Assembly: GCA_012520655.1 (NCBI GenBank)
Contig: JAAYNW010000052.1
Coordinates: 1 to 47,252 of the forward strand
Source of the DNA: Clostridiales bacterium
Lineage (GTDB): Bacteria; Bacillota; Clostridia; Lachnospirales; Lachnospiraceae
DNA: 47,252 nt
Reading direction: 5' to 3'
Made by a program: the position numbers and the translations under genes. The notes beneath the pieces were generated by a model. It was not told the DNA's origin. It worked only from the letters and a program-made list of their open reading frames with translations, and did no database searches. This document shows, in pieces, positions 43,422-47,252 of the stretch (positions are counted from its first letter, which is position 1; the number at the start of each line of letters is the position of its first letter).

Positions 43422-44288
43422 ATGAAAATTACAGTGGTAACTCCTTCCTATAATCAAGGAGTTTTTATAAAGAGAACTATAGAAAGCGTGCTATCCCAAG
43501 GAATAGATGATTTGGAATACATTATCATGGATGGTGGGAGTACGGATGAAACTGTGGATATCCTAAAAGAATATGGAGATAAGATTATCTGGAAAAGCGA
43601 AAAAGATAAGGGGCAGACAGATGCTGTAAACAAAGGAATTAGAGCGGCACATGGAGAAATCATTGGATGGCTCAATTCGGATGATATCTATTATCCTAAT
43701 GCAATTAAGAAGGTTATGGAGGTATTTGAAAACCATCCGGAAATTAATGTAGTATATGGAAATGCAAATCACATTAATGAAGATGACATTTTTATTGAAG
43801 AGTATTATACAGAAGATTTTGATTATGAAAGATTAAAAGATATCTGCTTTATATGCCAGCCGTCTTTGTTTTTCAGAAAGAAGCTGGTAGATAAATATGG
43901 ATTTTTGGATGATAAATTGCAGTATTGTATGGATTATGATTATTGGCTTCGTCTGGGGAAAGGAGAGAGATTCTATCGTTTAAATGAATTGATAGCCGGA
44001 TCCAGATTATATGATGATAATAAGACATTAGGAGCGCGGAGAAAAGTACATGAAGAAATGCTGACTATGCAGGAAAAAAATTTTGGAAAGGCATCGGAAA
44101 GATGGGTCTATAATTTAGCGCATGTGATTGTGGATGAAATGGGAATTCCCAGAATAAAGAATGAGAGATCAAATCCGGAGTTTGTTAAGACGTTAGCTAA
44201 GGTATCGACAAAAGAATTTTTAAAGCATTATAAATATATTCCTTGGAATGTGATGAAGAATATTGTTGGATGGTATTTTCAAAAATAA
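43422..44288 (+). CDS. Family 2 glycosyltransferase (WcaA-like)
   Basis: The 288-residue GT-A enzyme has ITVVTPSYNQGVFIKRTIES, MDGGSTDET at 36-44, KGQTDAVNKGI, the metal site WLNSDDIYY at 83-91, CQPSLFFRKKLV, and CMDYDYWLRLGKG. It shares this exact motif set with the GT2 at 33232. It sits between two GT4 genes in the exporter module and probably adds one of the sugars of the exported chain. Gaps of 15 and 27 bases to its neighbours indicate one operon. Confidence 0.88.
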   Translation: MKITVVTPSYNQGVFIKRTIESVLSQGIDDLEYIIMDGGSTDETVDILKEYGDKIIWKSEKDKGQTDAVNKGIRAAHGEIIGWLNSDDIYYPNAIKKVMEVFENHPEINVVYGNANHINEDDIFIEEYYTEDFDYERLKDICFICQPSLFFRKKLVDKYGFLDDKLQYCMDYDYWLRLGKGERFYRLNELIAGSRLYDDNKTLGARRKVHEEMLTMQEKNFGKASERWVYNLAHVIVDEMGIPRIKNERSNPEFVKTLAKVSTKEFLKHYKYIPWNVMKNIVGWYFQK

Positions 44289-44315
44289 TTAAAATCGGTT
44301 GAAAGGGGAGTATGA

Positions 44316-45419
44316 ATGAAGATTGGATTTGATATTAGCCAGACGTGCGAGAGCAAGTCCGGTACAGGATTTTATGCGGATCAAATGATACGGGCACTTG
44401 CTCATGTAGATAATGAAAATGAGTACACACTTTTGCCGTGGTTTTATGATTATAGACCACAGACATTGGATAATGCAACGAAGATTAATAGGGAGAATTT
44501 TGAAGAAAAAGTCCTTAAGAGGTTTAGCGATGAAGAAAATGCTATGAAAAGGCTTGATATAATACATTCTAATAACTTTCGCTTTCCCAAAGATGTTTCA
44601 GCAAAGAAAGTGGTAACCTTATATGATGTATGTTTTTTAGACCATCCGGAATATACGACTGAAGCTAATAGACTTTTTTGCTATAAGGGAACATTGGACT
44701 CTATGCTGTTTGCGGATAAGATAATTGCTATATCTGAGTACACAAAAAAACGTCTGCTTTATTTTTTCCCGTTTGTGGATGAAAAGAAGGTAGAGGTGGT
44801 GTATTGTGGCAATAGAGATACGTTGCTAAAAGAGAAAGATGATGAATCGCTCATTAAAAGGTACGGTTTGAAGAAGGACGAGTATTATTTATCGGTGGGA
44901 ACAATAGAACCTAGGAAAAATTATACCACATTATTACAAGCATACAAGATTTATAAGGAAAAAAATCGGGACTATAAAAAACTGTGTATTGCAGGTGGGT
45001 ATGGCTGGATGGAAGAGAACTTTAAACATAGGATTGTGGAATTGGGGTTAACGCAAGATGTCGTAGTTACAGGCTATGTTACAGATGCAGAGTTATCCAA
45101 TTTATACCGTTATTGTTTTGGATTTGTTTATCCCACTTGGTATGAGGGGTTTGGACTACCGGTTTTGGAAGCGATGAACTTCAGAAAACCGGTTATTGCA
45201 AGCAGAGTATCTAGTATTCCGGAAATCACGGGAGATAGTGCTATTTTAGTTTCTCCCGGAGAATGCGAAGAAATTGTTAATGGGATGCTTTATCTGGAAG
45301 CCTCGGATGAAAGGTATTCGAGTATTATTAACAAAGGATATGAGCAAACCAGAAAATTTTCTTGGATAAAGTCAGCGAATCAATTATTCGACATATATAA
45401 ACAAATTATACTGATTTGA
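44316..45419 (+). CDS. Family 4 glycosyltransferase
   Basis: The 367-residue GT-B enzyme has KIGFDISQTCESKSGTGFYA at the start, VVTLYDVCFLDHPEY, IIAISEYTKKRLLYFFP, and VEVVYCGNRD. The donor half begins LSVGTIEPRKNYTTLLQAYK. The signature is TWYEGFGLPVLEAM, then ASRVSSIPEITGDSAIL. This is the mannosyltransferase-like (WbaZ/MtfB-type) form of GT4. Together with a GDP-D-rhamnose pathway upstream it may act as a D-rhamnosyl- or mannosyl-transferase; this is inference. GAAAGGGGAG precedes the start. It ends the exporter module. Confidence 0.87.
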   Translation: MKIGFDISQTCESKSGTGFYADQMIRALAHVDNENEYTLLPWFYDYRPQTLDNATKINRENFEEKVLKRFSDEENAMKRLDIIHSNNFRFPKDVSAKKVVTLYDVCFLDHPEYTTEANRLFCYKGTLDSMLFADKIIAISEYTKKRLLYFFPFVDEKKVEVVYCGNRDTLLKEKDDESLIKRYGLKKDEYYLSVGTIEPRKNYTTLLQAYKIYKEKNRDYKKLCIAGGYGWMEENFKHRIVELGLTQDVVVTGYVTDAELSNLYRYCFGFVYPTWYEGFGLPVLEAMNFRKPVIASRVSSIPEITGDSAILVSPGECEEIVNGMLYLEASDERYSSIINKGYEQTRKFSWIKSANQLFDIYKQIILI

Positions 45420-45703
45420 AGCATAATGCCAAAAATAACTTCATTAAGTAAGATTCTTTTAGCACTAAACTATTATGTTAAATTAATGGTGCTATTTAGT
45501 TAAGTCCCATGTATGTTGTTTTTTTAAGATATATCTGATAATATAGTGAACATGTATGTCATTATAAATCTATAGTTATGAATCTATAATTTATTTAGAG
45601 GTTAGATTACTTTGCAAAAATAAATTTGTAAACAATTATTTTATGCTAAATATTGTCTGCCAGACTTTAAGGTTAAAACGTAAAAATTAAAGGAGTTTTG
45701 ATT
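45420..45703. other. AT-rich intergenic region without a convincing gene
   Basis: This is the longest non-coding stretch. A dyad TAGCAC/GTGCTA (45460-45465 and 45489-45494) has no T tract after it. The octamer AATCTATA occurs twice (45567-45574 and 45581-45588). TATAAT is present at 45585-45590, but its -35 candidate (TTATAA, 17 bases upstream) is poor. A promoter for the last gene is likely here but cannot be placed with confidence. A strong ribosome site (AGGAG, 45691-45695) ends the region. Confidence 0.6.
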
Positions 45704-45745
45704 ATGCCAAGCAATTTGGACATAATTCAAAGATTTAGAGTATGA
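45704..45745 (+). CDS. 13-codon leader open reading frame, ATGA-coupled to the next gene
   Basis: ATG 45704 has AGGAG eight bases upstream, the best ribosome site in this area. It encodes MPSNLDIIQRFRV and stops at TGA 45743-45745, which overlaps the ATG (45742) of the membrane protein as ATGA. The long gene has no ribosome site of its own beyond the leader sequence. Its translation would thus depend on ribosomes finishing the leader. It could also be a relic of a longer N-terminus after a frameshift, since the two frames differ. Confidence 0.5.
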   Translation: MPSNLDIIQRFRV

Positions 45746-47181
45746 TTTTGAGTGTTATAATATCATTTATTTTAAAATTAATTATTGTATTACTGATAGG
45801 GTTATGGTTCTATAAAATAAATAAAAACGTAATTGAGTCTTTGGTTTGCGGTTGGCTTTTGATGTATGAGCTCCAAATAGCATTAATGTTGTTTTTCTCT
45901 TGTTTTAAGATAATGAACAGATGGTGGCTTGGGTTTGGATTAATAGTCATTATTGTTATGCTTTTCTTAGTACAAAGAAAGAGAATATTTGATGCATTAT
46001 ATTATCTAACCCAAAGGCTGAAAGAAGGTCATCAGTACGACTATATCATTTGGGGTGGCGCAATATTACTCTTTATTTATGTGGCGGCACATAACTTCTT
46101 ATTTTTCGATGGAACGTGGGATGCACACACGTATGAGCTGCCGCGAATTGAATTTTTTTCACAAAAAGCGTCGTTATTTGTAAATATGAAAAGTGGTGCT
46201 TTAAATATATTTTGTAATGAATGGAACGGGGAACTGAATGGTATATTTTATAGAATAATGGGGAATGAAAATCAAGGAATCTTTTTTTCCAATACGGAAA
46301 ATTTTTTCTATGGTCTTTTTGTTGTATGGTGGTTTGCTGAGAAAATCGGTATAAATAGATTAGGTAGAGGTATTTCCTTGCTTTTCTATTGTAGCTTCCC
46401 AGTTATTGTTTTTATGTCGATGTCTTCTAAAGGCGATTTCCTTGCAATAGTACTCTTTTTATGTGTAACAATTTGGCTAAAAGAATTTTTATATTCAGAG
46501 ACAGGTTATTCTTTATTGTTTTTGGCTATTTCACTCGGTTTAGCAGCAGGTACTAAAATTACAATGGTTCCATTTGCCGGATTATGTTTTATTAGTATAT
46601 GTATTTATTTTTTGATGAAATTCAAAGTAGAAGTAAAAAGATATGTTACATTAATAAAAAAAACATGGAAATCTATTGTGCTTGGAGTGCTATTAAGCGT
46701 GGTGGGTTGTTTTAGGTATGTTCTGAATTATATATACTTTGGAGATTTTTTTCAAAGAGTTGAATCGGTAAATATTTCTTTTAAAAATATAAAATCTTCA
46801 TTTTTAGAAATGTTAAAAACTATTCTATTCCCTGATAATGCATTTATACATGCCGATATTATAGAGTCGTTAAATCAGGATTTGGGAATAGTAGGATTTC
46901 CATTTATCATTATGCTTTTACCAGTAGTTATATTGTGGTGTATGATGAGTATTTTAAGGGAACCCAAAAGAAAGATGGATTATAAGATATTATTTATTTT
47001 ATTTCCGACAGTGGGGAGTTGCTTTTTTTTAATGGCTTCCACAAATTGGTATAGCTGGTCTTTTCGGTATTATACACCTTGGATATGTACTTTATTTATC
47101 GTGTTCGTGTTATTAGTACAGGACATAATTTCAGCTTTACCTATGACATGCAAAAAACTGATATTAGGAGCGGTCAGATAG
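45742..47181 (+). CDS. GT-C type membrane glycosyltransferase
   Basis: The 479-residue polytopic membrane protein has about 11 hydrophobic segments. After the third helix the outer loop contains FFDGTWDAHTYELPRIEFFSQ, whose D-x-x-x-Y-x-L-P-R pattern resembles bacterial GT-C enzymes with a WDxxTYHLPR motif. SSKGDFLAIVLFL and GLAAGTKITMVPF also fit that group. It would transfer a sugar from a polyprenyl-phosphate donor outside the membrane. The start overlaps the leader stop (ATGA). A strong terminator follows, so it forms its own unit or the end of the locus. The donor-making enzyme is not in the window. Confidence 0.72.
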   Translation: MILSVIISFILKLIIVLLIGLWFYKINKNVIESLVCGWLLMYELQIALMLFFSCFKIMNRWWLGFGLIVIIVMLFLVQRKRIFDALYYLTQRLKEGHQYDYIIWGGAILLFIYVAAHNFLFFDGTWDAHTYELPRIEFFSQKASLFVNMKSGALNIFCNEWNGELNGIFYRIMGNENQGIFFSNTENFFYGLFVVWWFAEKIGINRLGRGISLLFYCSFPVIVFMSMSSKGDFLAIVLFLCVTIWLKEFLYSETGYSLLFLAISLGLAAGTKITMVPFAGLCFISICIYFLMKFKVEVKRYVTLIKKTWKSIVLGVLLSVVGCFRYVLNYIYFGDFFQRVESVNISFKNIKSSFLEMLKTILFPDNAFIHADIIESLNQDLGIVGFPFIIMLLPVVILWCMMSILREPKRKMDYKILFILFPTVGSCFFLMASTNWYSWSFRYYTPWICTLFIVFVLLVQDIISALPMTCKKLILGAVR

Positions 47182-47204
47182 GGATATATAATTCCTGAAA
47201 AATT

Positions 47205-47240
47205 CGGCATAGTCGTTGATATTCGGCTATGCCGTTTTTT
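47205..47240 (+). terminator. Strong intrinsic terminator
   Basis: CGGCATAG (47205-47212) and CTATGCCG (47227-47234) form a perfect eight-bp stem with a 14-base loop, followed by T6. It lies 23 bases after the last gene and probably marks the end of this part of the polysaccharide locus. Confidence 0.92.
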
Positions 47241-47252
47241 CGTTTATTTTGG

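Noticed and set aside
45560-45590. Promoter TTATAA-17-TATAAT before the last gene
   Set aside because: The -35 matches poorly and several AT-rich alternatives are equally good, so it is not listed as a promoter.

Overview
The window is one large cell-surface polysaccharide biosynthesis locus. It probably comes from a low-to-moderate GC Gram-positive of the class Clostridia, perhaps a Lachnospiraceae-like gut bacterium. This rests on the strong AGGAGG-type ribosome binding sites, frequent GTG/TTG starts, sigma-A-type promoters, the absence of lipid A or heptose genes, and the gene family mix. The taxon is an inference; no rRNA or other marker gene is present. I find about 39 protein genes, of which about 22 are glycosyltransferases, and no tRNA, rRNA, transposase or CRISPR.

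Layout. (1) Positions 1-28094, plus strand: a long run of tightly packed, often overlapping genes. It starts with the tail of a half-size ABC flippase (PglK/MsbA type). Unusual transferases follow (DUF5672, GT-C, GT17, DUF3431-like, GT11-like, GT2), then a Wzy-like polymerase, the only initiating polyprenyl-phosphate sugar-1-phosphate transferase, and a block of GT4/GT2 enzymes. That block also holds a GH105-like hydrolase, a canonical GT11, a radical SAM/SPASM protein, a GT-D transferase and a second GT-C. The run ends with a second ABC flippase, a GT4 and a second polymerase that carries a Wzz-like tail. Internal promoters lie at about 16.5 and 23.1 kb. (2) 28148-29437, minus strand: UDP-glucose dehydrogenase with its own near-consensus promoter, facing the polymerase across a long bidirectional terminator. 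(3) 29645-34086: three GT4 and one GT2 genes behind a promoter. (4) 34249-45419: an AT-richer module headed by a TTGACA-17-TAGAAT promoter. It encodes GDP-mannose 4,6-dehydratase, GDP-6-deoxymannose reductase (GDP-D-rhamnose), an AraC-type regulator, CDP-glucose 4,6-dehydratase, a Wzm/Wzt exporter, a methyltransferase with a repeated coiled coil, and three transferases. (5) 45704-47181: a 13-codon leader overlapping a GT-C membrane protein, closed by a strong terminator.

How it works together. Regions 1-3 look like Wzy-type or flippase-type assembly: one lipid-linked initiator, many transferases, two flippases and two polymerases. Region 4 looks like an ABC-transporter-dependent pathway, in which a finished chain is exported by Wzm/Wzt. 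The Wzt has a C-terminal extension of the kind that reads a chain-end cap. The next gene is a methyltransferase with six 21-residue coiled-coil repeats, which resembles in layout the chain-terminating molecular rulers known from Gram-negative O-antigen systems. A ruler-and-cap length control system in a Gram-positive, encoded by near-identical 63-bp DNA repeats that could change in number, is the most interesting hypothesis here. The polymerase fused to a Wzz-like domain is the second.
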